From YA12-FULL-51-18 sp041665305 (lineage in GTDB: Bacteria > Elusimicrobiota > Elusimicrobia > Elusimicrobiales > UBA9959), in assembly GCA_041665305.1 (NCBI GenBank), contig JBAYJD010000001.1:1-64000 (forward strand): a DNA stretch of 64,000 nt, given 5' to 3'. The translations under genes were made by a program, and so were the position numbers. Under the pieces are notes generated by a model that was given only the letters and a program-made list of their open reading frames with translations, ran no database searches and had not been told where the DNA came from. Below are positions 7,703 to 15,585 of the stretch, piece by piece (the stretch's first letter is position 1; the number at the start of each line of letters is the position of its first letter).

Positions 7703-7814
7703 CCCCGATCGCACCGCATGGCGATCGGGGCGAATAACGCCGGGCTTTGGTAAGGCGGCGCCCGGTTCCTGTCCTACTGAATTGTGTCCATTAGCGGCGC
7801 AAAACTGCCGCTAA
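7703..7814. other. Two hairpins between tRNA-Arg and apt
   Basis: CCCCGATCGC/GCGATCGGGG (7703-7730) and TTAGCGGC/GCCGCTAA (7791-7814). The second, just after the apt stop on the minus strand, may be the apt terminator. No gene is visible here. Confidence 0.45.
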
Positions 7815-7824
7815 GTCCACCCCA

Positions 7825-8370
7825 CTAATATTTTAGCAAAGAGTGGACTTCGCGGCCGGCTAACTTCGACCGGCCGTTTAAAAAGCCCAGCTCTATCAAC
7901 ATGACTATGGCTTCCACTTTACCGCCCAGCTTCTCAACCAGGGAGCAGACGGCTTTGGCTGTGCCGCCCGTGGCGAGCACATCGTCCACTATCAGGACCT
8001 TCTCTCCTTTCTTGACGGCGTCTTCATGCATCTGCAGCGTGTCTTCGCCGTATTCAAGCGCGTAAGTGGTGGAAACGGTCTTATAGGGCAGCTTGCCTTT
8101 TTTGCGGACCGGAACTATGCCCGCGCCAAGCTCCATGGCTATCGGCGCGGCCAGCAGGAATCCGCGGGCTTCTATGCCCAGGACCTTGGTTATGCCGCGC
8201 CCTTTGCAGAGGGCCGCCATGCATTTGACGGCTTCGGTGAAAGCCGCGTGGTCGGCAAGCAGCGGCGTTATGTCCTTGAACATGATGCCGGGTTTGGGGA
8301 AATCAGGCACATCACGGATTATCTCCCTGATCTTTTCCACCGCAGATCCAGTTTGTGTGTCGTTCGTCAT
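7825..8370 (-). CDS. apt: Adenine phosphoribosyltransferase
   Basis: 181 residues, normal length for the family. Converts adenine plus PRPP to AMP (purine salvage, cytoplasm). Visible signatures: the substrate hood PDFPKPGIMFKDITPLL near residues 21-37 and the PRPP-binding loop VLIVDDVLATGGTA at about 124-137. It starts one base after the sigma-factor stop, so it is the distal gene of a sigma-apt pair. Confidence 0.95.
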   Translation of the reverse strand: MTNDTQTGSAVEKIREIIRDVPDFPKPGIMFKDITPLLADHAAFTEAVKCMAALCKGRGITKVLGIEARGFLLAAPIAMELGAGIVPVRKKGKLPYKTVSTTYALEYGEDTLQMHEDAVKKGEKVLIVDDVLATGGTAKAVCSLVEKLGGKVEAIVMLIELGFLNGRSKLAGREVHSLLKY

Positions 8371-8371
8371 A

Positions 8372-9424
8372 TTATTTTTTCTTCTTTACCGGCTGCCCCA
8401 GGTTCCTTGGGACATATGGTTTTGAGGGTATGGCGTCGCCAAGCAGATCGGTTTTCAACCTGGTCTGATTCCAACCGGGCTGAAGGTTGGTGTGGTCCGG
8501 GCGCCGGCCCATTTCTATAAGGCCCATTCTGGCCGCCACGCGGCGCAGGCGCAGGAGCGCCCGCTCCTCTATCTGGCGCACGCGTTCGCGGGAAAGGCTA
8601 AGCTTTTTGCCTATATCGTTGAGCGTCATGGCGGTCTGGCCGGTGAGGCCGTAGCGCAGTTCCACTATCATACGCTCCCGCTCGCCCACTTCCAGCAGGG
8701 CGTCCTTGAGCTCGTCATGAAGACGCAGGATCGAAATAAGGCTTTCAGGCGTGCCGGAGCCCTTGTCCTGAAGGAGGTCCCCCACGGTATCTGCGTTCTC
8801 GTCGCTGAGAGGCGTTTCTATGGACGAAAGTCCGGTGACTATTTCCGAAGCGTTGAGGGCGGTGCGGACCTGGTTTGCCGTCCAGTGCATCTGGCGGGCC
8901 ATCTCGGCCAGTGTCGGGTCGCGGCCCAGCTTTCCGTGCATCGAATCCCATTGCTTGAGCCATTTCCTGAGCGCGGTCCAGGCGTGCGGCGGGATGCGTA
9001 TGGTCTTGGAATTCTCCTCCACGGCGCGTCTTACATACTGCTCCACCCAGTAAGAAGCGTAAGTGGAAAATCTGTAGCCCTTTTTAGGCTCGAATTTGTC
9101 GATGGCGTGCAGCAGTCCGAGGTTGCCTTCCTCGACCAGGTCCATGAGGTCGGCGCCGGGATAAAGAAAGCGTTTGGCTATGGGGATCACCAGCTTCAGG
9201 TTCAGCTCCATGATGCGGTCTTTGGCGCGCCTGTCGCCGCGTTTTACCCGTTTCCAGAGTTCGTGGGACTCCTCGCGCGAGATCTTGTGGTCTATCTGGC
9301 TGATCTTCCGGATGTATTGATTCGTGGAATCAATATTGATGTCCTTTAAAATTTCTTTTTTGGGTTTTTCCGCCTGGGCGGTTTCTTCCTGTCCGGGTTC
9401 CTGGGTTTCTTTTTCTTCAGCCAT
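8372..9424 (-). CDS. RNA polymerase sigma factor, RpoD/RpoS-like (sigma-70 family)
   Basis: 350 residues. An acidic, low-complexity N-terminus (1-30) replaces region 1.1. Region 2 (about 68-138) includes DLVEEGNLGLLHAIDKFEP and a -10-recognition helix YRFSTYASYWVEQYVRRA. Region 3 follows (about 145-230). Region 4 (about 245-310) has a helix-turn-helix TLNDIGKKLSLSRERVRQIEERALLRLR. About 45 residues form a basic, proline-containing tail. The usual WWIRQ of RpoD is WVEQ here. Size and lack of region 1.1 suggest an alternative (RpoS/SigA-like) factor rather than the main housekeeping one. A D-type dyad lies upstream. Confidence 0.9.
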   Translation of the reverse strand: MAEEKETQEPGQEETAQAEKPKKEILKDINIDSTNQYIRKISQIDHKISREESHELWKRVKRGDRRAKDRIMELNLKLVIPIAKRFLYPGADLMDLVEEGNLGLLHAIDKFEPKKGYRFSTYASYWVEQYVRRAVEENSKTIRIPPHAWTALRKWLKQWDSMHGKLGRDPTLAEMARQMHWTANQVRTALNASEIVTGLSSIETPLSDENADTVGDLLQDKGSGTPESLISILRLHDELKDALLEVGERERMIVELRYGLTGQTAMTLNDIGKKLSLSRERVRQIEERALLRLRRVAARMGLIEMGRRPDHTNLQPGWNQTRLKTDLLGDAIPSKPYVPRNLGQPVKKKK

Positions 9425-9451
9425 GCGTTTTTTGCCTCTTAACTTGATTGA

Positions 9452-9478
9452 ATAAAATGCCGTCTTACGACATTTTAT
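9452..9478. repeat. D-type dyad containing the acylphosphatase stop
   Basis: Arms ATAAAATGCCGT/ACGACATTTTAT around TCT (one mismatch). The TAA stop of the minus-strand acylphosphatase is inside the dyad. Same family as 20532, 54311, 57701 and 63802. Confidence 0.7.
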
Positions 9479-9744
9479 GGGGCTATGATAAAATCTTTCT
9501 CCCCTTTTTTTTCTGCTATGGGGCGCGCCTGCGCGCCGCCGACCTCCGCCCAGGGATGGCCCGTTCTGATCTCAAGGATGAAAGCCTCTATCGCCTTCTC
9601 CCCGCCCTGCGCCTCCGCTTCCACCGAGCCGTCCGCGCGGTTCCTGACCAGGCCGGTCAGCGCGTGTTTTGCGGCCGTGTCCCTGACGAACCATCTGTAG
9701 CCGACGCCCTGGACCTTCCCCGAGATCTTGAGAAAAACGCGCAT
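9475..9744 (-). CDS. acyP: Acylphosphatase
   Basis: 89 residues from the ATG at 9744, the usual length; an upstream in-frame ATG would add 24 residues without family similarity. Hydrolyses carboxyl-phosphate bonds such as acetyl phosphate or 1,3-bisphosphoglycerate. The signature GKVQGVGYRWFVR holds the phosphate-binding loop and catalytic Arg, and RNRADGSVE provides the catalytic Asn. No obvious SD sequence. Confidence 0.92.
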   Translation of the reverse strand: MRVFLKISGKVQGVGYRWFVRDTAAKHALTGLVRNRADGSVEAEAQGGEKAIEAFILEIRTGHPWAEVGGAQARPIAEKKGEKDFIIAP

Positions 9745-9821
9745 AGAATAACCGTCGCGAAGATAAATAATACTAAAATGATTTCCTCTTATGCAAGATG
9801 CGCCTTGACACGGCAATAATT

Positions 9822-9846
9822 AAAAAATTTTGCTGCAAAAATTTTT
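9822..9846. repeat. E-type dyad (copy upstream of tRNA-Pro)
   Basis: AAAAAATTTTGC-T-GCAAAAATTTTT, palindromic around a central T. The only E copy not at a gene 3' end; it sits just upstream of the tRNA-Pro(CGG) promoter, where it could act as an UP-like AT-rich element. Confidence 0.6.
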
Positions 9847-9858
9847 AGGGACAGGCGG

Positions 9859-9867
9859 TGGTATAAT
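9859..9867 (+). promoter_or_regulatory. Extended -10 promoter for tRNA-Pro(CGG)
   Basis: TGGTATAAT is a perfect extended -10, 18 bp before the tRNA 5' end. No convincing -35 at 17 bp, which is normal for extended -10 promoters. Confidence 0.65.
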
Positions 9868-9884
9868 TTGTATAATTAAAATAT

Positions 9885-9955
9885 CGGGGCATAGTGAAAT
9901 GGTATCACACGCCGTTCGGGTCGGCGGATTTACGGTTCAAATCCGTATGCCCCGA
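9885..9955 (+). tRNA. tRNA-Pro(CGG)
   Basis: Acceptor CGGGGCA/TGCCCCG with the bacterial Pro hallmark C1-G72 and A73; D arm GTG/CAC; anticodon arm CGCCG-TTCGGGT-CGGCG giving CGG; T arm TACGG-TTCAAAT-CCGTA. 71 nt, CCA not encoded. Extended -10 promoter upstream, intrinsic terminator downstream: a monocistronic tRNA unit. Confidence 0.93.
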
Positions 9956-9958
9956 TTT

Positions 9959-10001
9959 ATTCCGCACTTTGGCCTTTTTGGGAAAAAGTGCGGAATTTTT
10001 T
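9959..10001 (+). terminator. Intrinsic terminator of tRNA-Pro(CGG)
   Basis: 12-bp perfect stem ATTCCGCACTTT/AAAGTGCGGAAT followed by six T. Also 19 bp past the stop of the converging glycosyltransferase gene. Confidence 0.88.
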
Positions 10002-10019
10002 ATCCGCTGAAACTTCCAG

Positions 10020-11147
10020 TTAAAACAGTCGTTCCATTATTCCGGCCGCTATCTCCCTGGCCGCGTAGGGCCTGGCCGTTTTCGCTATGGCCTCCTTCAG
10101 CGCGGCAAGCGCCCCGGGGTGCCGGAGGTATTTCTTTATCAGGGTTTCAAGCCGGCGCGGATCTTCGGCGAAGTCCGCCAGCCCGTTCTTGAGCAGGAAG
10201 CCGGCGTTGCGTTCCTCCTGCCCCGGGAGCGGCGAGAATAAAAGCATGGGCTTGTTAAGCGCCATGGTTTCGGCTATGGTGATCCCGCCGGCTTTGCCGA
10301 CGACCAGGTCCGCCGCCTGGTAGAGGCTCGCGGGGTGTTGCGCGAACCCGCCGGCTATTTTCAACTGCCTGTTCCCCCCGAATAAGTCCGTAAGCGCGCG
10401 GCCCAGCTTTTTATTTTCCCCGCACATCGCCACGATCTGAAGCCTGCCCGCGAATTTTTTAAGCGTCTCGGCGGCAAGCCGGATCTCCCCGAGCCCCTTG
10501 CTGCCGCCTGTGAGCAGCACCGTAAAAAGGTCCGGCGCCAGCCCCAGCTCTTTTCTTTTCTGACGCGCGTCCGCCTGCGTAAGGAATTCTTTGCGCACCG
10601 GAATTCCGGTCGTGATCATTTTGTTCGGCTGCGTCCCGTTGGCTTTAAGGCCGGCTTCCACGCTTTTGTCGGGGATAAAATAGCGTTCCACGCCGTTCGG
10701 CGGCCAGTAAGAATGCGCGTAATAATCCGTCAGAACGGCGAAAAGGGGCGCCGCCTTTGAAGCCGTGTCCCGCCCGGCCAGAAGCATTGCCGCCAGCGCA
10801 TGGGTTGAAACCACGGCCTGGAGGTTTTTTTCCCGCAGCGCCTCCCTCAGCTGTCCGGAGTAGTAAGGAAAGACCGCCGTTTTAATGCCGTTGGCGGCCA
10901 GAGCCACCAGTTCATTGTCATAAACATAATCCCATAGGGCGGGAGTTTTGTTGAGTATCCCGAGATAGGTTTTGGCCACGAAGGAGCCCAGCTTGGGGTA
11001 TACCTCGGACAGGTCGACGAACACCGGCTCCATTACATGGGCGGGGAAAAAATCAGCCAGGGCCCTGGCCGCCGAATAATGGCCGGAAGGCTTATGCCCG
11101 TAAAGCAGTCCCACCCGTATAGGGTAAGCCCGTTCTTTTGTGTCCAT
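10020..11147 (-). CDS. Glycosyltransferase of MurG / diacylglycerol glucosyltransferase (MGDG synthase) type
   Basis: 375 residues from the ATG at 11147. The longer reading frame runs back through tRNA-Pro and is not real. GT-B fold: the N-terminal domain has the HxxSGHYSAARAL motif typical of UgtP/MGDG synthases; a TGGSKGLGEIRLA loop follows in the middle; the nucleotide-sugar half carries VVGKAGGITIAETMALNKPMLL. Enzymes of this group add sugars from UDP-sugars to diacylglycerol, making membrane glycolipids, on the cytoplasmic face. The choice of glycolipid synthase over MurG rests on the N-terminal GHYSAA motif. Monocistronic, converging on tRNA-Pro(CGG). Confidence 0.8.
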   Translation of the reverse strand: MDTKERAYPIRVGLLYGHKPSGHYSAARALADFFPAHVMEPVFVDLSEVYPKLGSFVAKTYLGILNKTPALWDYVYDNELVALAANGIKTAVFPYYSGQLREALREKNLQAVVSTHALAAMLLAGRDTASKAAPLFAVLTDYYAHSYWPPNGVERYFIPDKSVEAGLKANGTQPNKMITTGIPVRKEFLTQADARQKRKELGLAPDLFTVLLTGGSKGLGEIRLAAETLKKFAGRLQIVAMCGENKKLGRALTDLFGGNRQLKIAGGFAQHPASLYQAADLVVGKAGGITIAETMALNKPMLLFSPLPGQEERNAGFLLKNGLADFAEDPRRLETLIKKYLRHPGALAALKEAIAKTARPYAAREIAAGIMERLF

Positions 11148-11242
11148 GTTATCGGAGTTTTGAGAGCCGAAAGGACGCGCGGCATCCGTTCGCAGGCCTC
11201 GGCGGTCCGCTGGTCCCGCCGAGACGTTTTTAACCCGCCTTA

Positions 11243-11314
11243 TCGGGGCGCCGGGAATTGAACCCGGAGTCTCTCGCACCCCAAGCGAGCGCTCTACCAT
11301 TGAGCCACGCCCCG
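11243..11314 (-). tRNA. tRNA-Pro(GGG)
   Basis: Acceptor CGGGGCG/CGCCCCG with C1-G72 and A73; D arm GCTC/GAGC; anticodon arm CTCGC-TTGGGGT-GCGAG giving GGG; T arm with TTCAATT loop. CCA not encoded. Upstream minus-strand TATAAT at 11349-11354. Confidence 0.93.
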
Positions 11315-11348
11315 GTAATGCGGGTTAAAAACTTGTGCCCGTATAGAG

Positions 11349-11354
11349 ATTATA
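11349..11354 (-). promoter_or_regulatory. Possible -10 box for tRNA-Pro(GGG)
   Basis: Consensus TATAAT on the minus strand, 35 bp upstream of the tRNA. No good -35 at the right distance, so tentative. Confidence 0.4.
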
Positions 11355-11385
11355 CAAATTTTTGAAGATTATTCCTGCCGCGCCC

Positions 11386-11724
11386 TCAGCAGTCTTTTAT
11401 GATCTGCTGCAGGTCTTTTTTTATTTCTTCCAGCAATGTAACGGCGTCGTCGGAGGGACGGGCCGCCTGCCAGGCGGGCTGCTTGCTCTTTTTCTTTGAA
11501 TAAATGAGCTTCTTCGCGCCGGACAAGGTGTAGCCCTTCACCAGGACCAGTTCTTTTATCTCGCTGATGGTCTGGGCGTCTTTGGCCGTGTAGCGCCGGT
11601 GTCCGCTGGAAAGCCTCAGCGGCCGGAGCAGTTTAAAGCGGGATTCCCAGTATCGTATGGTGTATGCCGGGACCTGGGTCTTTTTCGCGATCTCGTTGAT
11701 GGTGAAGTAATTTTTTTCGGACAT
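11386..11724 (-). CDS. MerR-family transcriptional regulator
   Basis: 112 residues from the ATG at 11724; an upstream TTG would add 11 residues. The N-terminal winged helix has the MerR signature YFTINEIAKKTQVPAYTIRYWESRF and RRYTAKDAQTISEIKEL. A short basic hinge and an amphipathic C-terminal helix suited to dimerisation follow. It lacks the extra effector-binding domain and conserved metal-binding cysteines, so the ligand is unknown. Last gene of the miaB-to-merR cluster, 40 bp after the HU/IHF gene, a pairing often seen in bacteria. Confidence 0.88.
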   Translation of the reverse strand: MSEKNYFTINEIAKKTQVPAYTIRYWESRFKLLRPLRLSSGHRRYTAKDAQTISEIKELVLVKGYTLSGAKKLIYSKKKSKQPAWQAARPSDDAVTLLEEIKKDLQQIIKDC

Positions 11725-11764
11725 ATGGCGGCCGTCGCGCCTGAAGCTCGGTTGCAAGGACCGT

Positions 11765-12031
11765 TCAAATCCCGCTTGTCAGTTTCTTTGAGGGTTTGAA
11801 ACGAATGCTTTTGCGGGGCCCGACCATTACCCTCTGGTTGGTCTTGGGATTGCGGGCCTGGCGCGGCATCCTGTCCTTTACTTTGAAGGTCCCGAAATTG
11901 GAGATGACCACTTTCTCATTGCCGCGCAGGGCTTTGGCCATCAGTTCGAAAGTTTTAAGGACGGCAAGTTTGGCGTCTTTTTCCGTGGTAAGGTGTTTGG
12001 AGATCTCCCGTATTATTTCAAGCCTGTTCAT
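11765..12031 (-). CDS. HU/IHF-family DNA-binding protein
   Basis: 88 residues. Two N-terminal helices (EIIREISKHLTT…), then the DNA-embracing beta arms with the family signature VVISNFGTFKVKDRMPRQARNPKTN and RKSIRFKPSKKL. GTF followed by RxxRxGRNPxT-like residues is diagnostic. Bends and compacts DNA. Overlaps the 3' end of the upstream bifunctional-nuclease gene by 14 bases. IHF-alpha versus HU cannot be settled by eye. Confidence 0.92.
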   Translation of the reverse strand: MNRLEIIREISKHLTTEKDAKLAVLKTFELMAKALRGNEKVVISNFGTFKVKDRMPRQARNPKTNQRVMVGPRKSIRFKPSKKLTSGI

Positions 12032-12617
12032 CTTCTTCCCCCTCCGTTCCGTCGTCCCCCGGCCCTTCCTCTTCCTCGTCGCCCGTGCGCCGCTTGCCCA
12101 TGGTCGTGGGAAGCTGGCTTATGATGTCGTTCGGTTTCAGGTTTTTCAGGTCCCTCTTGAACTTCGCCACTTCGTCTTCGGTGATCGGTTTGGAAAGCAC
12201 CTGGGTTTTTTCAAAGACCCGCTCGCTGATGTAAATGGGGCAGCCGAAGCGCACCGCCAGCGCCACCGCGTCCGAGGGCCGGGCGTCTATGTCGCGCTGA
12301 CTTTTGCCGTCCTTGCCGGCGATCCGGATCGTGGAGTAGTAGGTGTTGTCCACGATGTCCGTGATCCGGACTTTTTCCACCGTCAGGTCGAGCGTTTTTA
12401 AAAGCGAGAAAAAAAGGTCGTGGGTCATCGGGCGCGGCGAAGGATAGCCGGAAAGGCGTATGGCTATGGCCTGCGCTTCCATAGGCCCGATCCAGATCGG
12501 GAGGATGCGGGTTCCGCCGGTCTCGTCCAGGAAAATTATGGATTCCGTCATGCTCGTGGCGATGGAATAGATCTTTACCTCCAGATCCTTTCCGCCCGCG
12601 GATTCTTCGTTGTTCAT
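12018..12617 (-). CDS. Bifunctional nuclease (BFN/DUF151) domain protein
   Basis: 199 residues. BFN domain over about 12-150: MTESIIFLDETGGTRILPIWIGPMEAQAIA, the MTHDLF helix, and the DARPSDAVALAVRFGCPIYISE block diagnostic of the family. A Glu/Asp-rich acidic tail (about 170-199) follows. Family members have been linked to DNase/RNase activity, but a bacterial role is poorly defined. Three-base gap from plsY upstream and overlap with HU downstream place it firmly in the operon. Confidence 0.88.
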   Translation of the reverse strand: MNNEESAGGKDLEVKIYSIATSMTESIIFLDETGGTRILPIWIGPMEAQAIAIRLSGYPSPRPMTHDLFFSLLKTLDLTVEKVRITDIVDNTYYSTIRIAGKDGKSQRDIDARPSDAVALAVRFGCPIYISERVFEKTQVLSKPITEDEVAKFKRDLKNLKPNDIISQLPTTMGKRRTGDEEEEGPGDDGTEGEEDEQA

Positions 12618-12620
12618 AGT

Positions 12621-13271
12621 TTATCTGCCGTCCGCGTTTTCCGCGGCGCCGCCTTCCTTATGTTTGAAGGACAGCTCCCGGCCCTTCAGGATCCGCCGTA
12701 TATTGGAAATGTGCGTATAGAAAATGATCACGCAGACCACGGCCGCCATGATCGTGAAGGGCGTCTGCTCCGGCCGTTTGTTAAGGAGAACGCACAGGAC
12801 CGGCAGGATGACGGAGGCGGACATGGAGCCTACCGAGATGTGGTGCGTGAGCGCGACGGCCAGTCCGAAAACCACAAAGGCCCCGGCCGTGGGTATGGGC
12901 AGGAGGGCCATGAAAACGCCGGACGCCGTGGCCACGCCCTTGCCGCCTTTAAAGCCGAGAAAAGGCGTCCAGATGTGCCCGGCTATGGCCAGGCCGCCGG
13001 CGGCCACGGGGATCCACCAGTGGCCGGCCCCGATATAGAAGAACTTGATCGCCAGGTACGCCGGGCTGAAACCCTTAAGGAAATCCACGGTGAAGGTAAG
13101 CACTCCGGGCCATTTGCCCAGGGTCCTGTAAACATTGGCCGTGCCCGGATTGCCGGAGCCGAATTTTCTGATGTCCATGCCTTTGATCCGGCCTATGATA
13201 TATCCGGTGGGGATGCCTCCAAGCAGATAGCTTGCCGACAACAGTAGGGCGGTCAGTAGTTCTTTTGTCAT
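12621..13271 (-). CDS. plsY: Glycerol-3-phosphate acyltransferase PlsY
   Basis: 216 residues with about five membrane helices. Transfers the acyl group from acyl-phosphate to glycerol-3-phosphate, the first step of phospholipid synthesis. All three motifs are visible: SGNPGTANVYR, DFLKGF and the later GFKGGKGVATASGV. A polar C-terminal extension of about 25 residues is unremarkable. Located between hflX and the BFN gene. Confidence 0.95.
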   Translation of the reverse strand: MTKELLTALLLSASYLLGGIPTGYIIGRIKGMDIRKFGSGNPGTANVYRTLGKWPGVLTFTVDFLKGFSPAYLAIKFFYIGAGHWWIPVAAGGLAIAGHIWTPFLGFKGGKGVATASGVFMALLPIPTAGAFVVFGLAVALTHHISVGSMSASVILPVLCVLLNKRPEQTPFTIMAAVVCVIIFYTHISNIRRILKGRELSFKHKEGGAAENADGR

Positions 13272-13320
13272 ATCTTTTAAATTATATATAAAAAGGAAGG
13301 ATAATTCCTTGCCGCGCTTC

Positions 13321-14571
13321 TCAGGCCCCCAGCAGTTTAAGAATACGCTGGTAGTTCTCTTTGGTGGCTTTAAAATTTACTTTTATCCCTTTGGGCCCGT
13401 AGACCGCGCTTTTAACAAGAGCGTTCTTATAGATCCCGGAGAGGACTTTCTGCCCGGCCGCGGGCAGGAGCAGCTCGTAATCCGGCCATCTGGCGGTGAT
13501 AGCTTTCTCCACCCTGGCCAGCAGTTCCGGTATCCCTTCGCCGGTGACGGCGGACACGAAGACCGGACGCAGCCGTCTCAGCGACTCGGAGTAGAGGCGG
13601 AGATCGGGCACGGCGTCTATCTTGTTGTAAACATTTATCACCGGGATCCCCGCCAGGTCCAGTTCCTTCAGCGTTTCCTGCACCGCCGCGTGCTGGAGTT
13701 TCAGGTGCGGGGAGGCCAGGTCGTGAACATGGAGGATAATGTCGGAGTATGCCGTTTCCTCCAGCGTGGAGCGGAACGCCGCTATCAGGTTGTGCGGCAG
13801 CTTCTGGATAAAGCCCACCGTGTCGGTCAGCAGCGCCCAGCCTCCCCCGGGCAGGCGGACGCGCTTGGTGGTGGGGTCCAGGGTGGCGAAAAGCTTGTCG
13901 TCGGCGTAGATGGCGTGTTTCTGCGCGGTGAGAAAGTTCAGCAGGGTGGATTTGCCGGCGTTGGTGTAGCCCACTATGGCCGCCTGAGGCATGGGGACGG
14001 CGTCCCTATTCTTGCGCTGGGTGGCCCGTTCCTCCCTTATGGAATCCAGTTCGTTCTTCAGTGCGGTTATTTTATCCCTGAGCGTGCGCCTGTCGTATTC
14101 CAGCTGGCGCTCGCCGGGGCCGCGGGTCCCGATCATGCCCTGCTGCTGGCCCATGGACGCGCCTTTGCCGGAGAGATGCGTCAGGTCGTAGGAAAGGCGG
14201 GCCAGCCTGACCTGTAATTTCCCCTCCCGCGTCCGCGCGCGCCTTGAGAAGATCTCAAGAATAAGATAGGTGCGGTCGATCACCGGCACGCCGAGGGCGC
14301 GCTCAAGGTTCCGCTGCTGGGCGGGCGTGAGCTCCTCGTCAAAAATGATGAGTGAGGGTTTTTCCTCCTCCACATGTTTTTTTAGTTCCGCCGCCTTTCC
14401 GGAACCGATGAAAGTGGCCGGGTTGAAGCGGGGCAGCGGCATCAGGAATTTTTTTATCACTTCCAGGCCGCCGGTCTCGGCGAGGCGCGCCAGTTCCTCG
14501 AGAGCTGTTTCCGGGTCGGGCCCGCCTTTTTTCTTTTTCTTTAAAAAAGCCGCGATGAGGGTCGCTTTCAT
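13321..14571 (-). CDS. hflX: GTPase HflX
   Basis: 416 residues. N-terminal HflX domain with the glycine-rich linker GMIGTRGPGERQLEYDRR, then the G domain: P-loop GYTNAGKSTLLN, switch II DTVGFIQKLPHNLIAAF, and NKID. HflX splits and rescues stalled ribosomes under stress. Its start overlaps the miaA stop by 4 bases, the classic miaA-hflX coupling. Confidence 0.95.
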   Translation of the reverse strand: MKATLIAAFLKKKKKGGPDPETALEELARLAETGGLEVIKKFLMPLPRFNPATFIGSGKAAELKKHVEEEKPSLIIFDEELTPAQQRNLERALGVPVIDRTYLILEIFSRRARTREGKLQVRLARLSYDLTHLSGKGASMGQQQGMIGTRGPGERQLEYDRRTLRDKITALKNELDSIREERATQRKNRDAVPMPQAAIVGYTNAGKSTLLNFLTAQKHAIYADDKLFATLDPTTKRVRLPGGGWALLTDTVGFIQKLPHNLIAAFRSTLEETAYSDIILHVHDLASPHLKLQHAAVQETLKELDLAGIPVINVYNKIDAVPDLRLYSESLRRLRPVFVSAVTGEGIPELLARVEKAITARWPDYELLLPAAGQKVLSGIYKNALVKSAVYGPKGIKVNFKATKENYQRILKLLGA

Positions 14572-15524
14572 AGGTTCAGGATCTTTTCCGCCAGGAGGCC
14601 CGTGTCGTAATCGGACGGGGAGTTAAGGTCGAAGCGCGTGGCGTTCTTGTACCGCGCGAACCAGGTGTTCTGGCGCTTTGCGTAGGACATGGACAGGGCG
14701 ACGATGGTGTGCGCGGCTTCCGCGCGCGTGGTCCTGCCCGCGAGAAAATCTATGATCTGCGGATAGCCCAGGGATTTCAGGCCCGGGGAGTCTTCCGGGT
14801 AGCCGCGCGCCAGCAGTTCCCTGGTCTCTTCCGTCCAGGCGTCGAAAGCCCAGGCCGTTCTGTTCTTTATCCTTTCGTTCAGAAGGCCTTTTTCCCACTT
14901 AAGGAAAATAAATTTACCCCGCTGCGCGGGCAGGGAATCGAAGAATCTTCCCGACCAGAGCTCGGACGCGGGCCGCCCGGCCAGGCTGGAGATCTCTATG
15001 GCCCTTATAACGCGCTGGATATTCCCCGGCGGGATCTGCGCCGCGGCTTTGGGGTCCAGGGCCGCGAGCCGGGAGTGCAGGGCCTCGCGGCCTTTTTCCC
15101 CGGCGAACGCTGCCAGCGATTTTCTCATTTCAGGGTCCGCGGCGGGCAGGTCGTCCAGGCCGTTCCAGAGCGCCTGGATGTACATCCCGGTGCCGCCGAC
15201 TATGATAGGGGTTTTGCCTTCGGCGCAGACGGCCTCCATCAGCGGACCTGCCTGCGCGGCGAACGCGCCGGCGTCATAGGAGCTGCGCGGGTCCAGGATG
15301 TCCACAAGATGGCAGGGCACGCCCTCAGTCAGATAAACTTCCCGGCCCGCCGCGGTTCCCCAGCGGCCGTCCGGCTTGGAAGTCCCCGCGGAAAGGTATT
15401 TGTAGACCTGCTTCGAATCTGCGGAGATTATTTCCCCGCCGGTTTTTTTCGCGAGAGCCAGCGCCAGGCAGGTCTTGCCTGAAGCGTTGGCTCCCATGAT
15501 GGTTATGGGCTTAATAGGCGGCAT
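14568..15524 (-). CDS. miaA: tRNA dimethylallyltransferase MiaA
   Basis: 318 residues. Transfers the isopentenyl group of DMAPP to A37 of tRNAs reading U-starting codons. P-loop GANASGKTCLALALA at about 12-26, DSKQVYKYLSAGTSKP following, and VGGTGMYIQALWNGL in the catalytic core are all present. Produces the substrate for MiaB, encoded two genes upstream in the same cluster. Confidence 0.96.
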   Translation of the reverse strand: MPPIKPITIMGANASGKTCLALALAKKTGGEIISADSKQVYKYLSAGTSKPDGRWGTAAGREVYLTEGVPCHLVDILDPRSSYDAGAFAAQAGPLMEAVCAEGKTPIIVGGTGMYIQALWNGLDDLPAADPEMRKSLAAFAGEKGREALHSRLAALDPKAAAQIPPGNIQRVIRAIEISSLAGRPASELWSGRFFDSLPAQRGKFIFLKWEKGLLNERIKNRTAWAFDAWTEETRELLARGYPEDSPGLKSLGYPQIIDFLAGRTTRAEAAHTIVALSMSYAKRQNTWFARYKNATRFDLNSPSDYDTGLLAEKILNL

Positions 15525-15585
15525 TTGATAGCAGGCCGGTAGGCGCTTCCGGTCCGGCGGCGAAATAAATCCGCGCAGGGCGGAT

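Noticed and set aside
9805..9810. TTGACA as the -35 of the tRNA-Pro(CGG) promoter
   Set aside because: No -10 at 16-18 bp; the usable TATAAT is 51 bp away and is of the extended type.
11148..11300. N-terminal extension of the glycosyltransferase
   Set aside because: The extension reads through tRNA-Pro(GGG) and has no homologous sequence; ATG at 11147 fits the family start.
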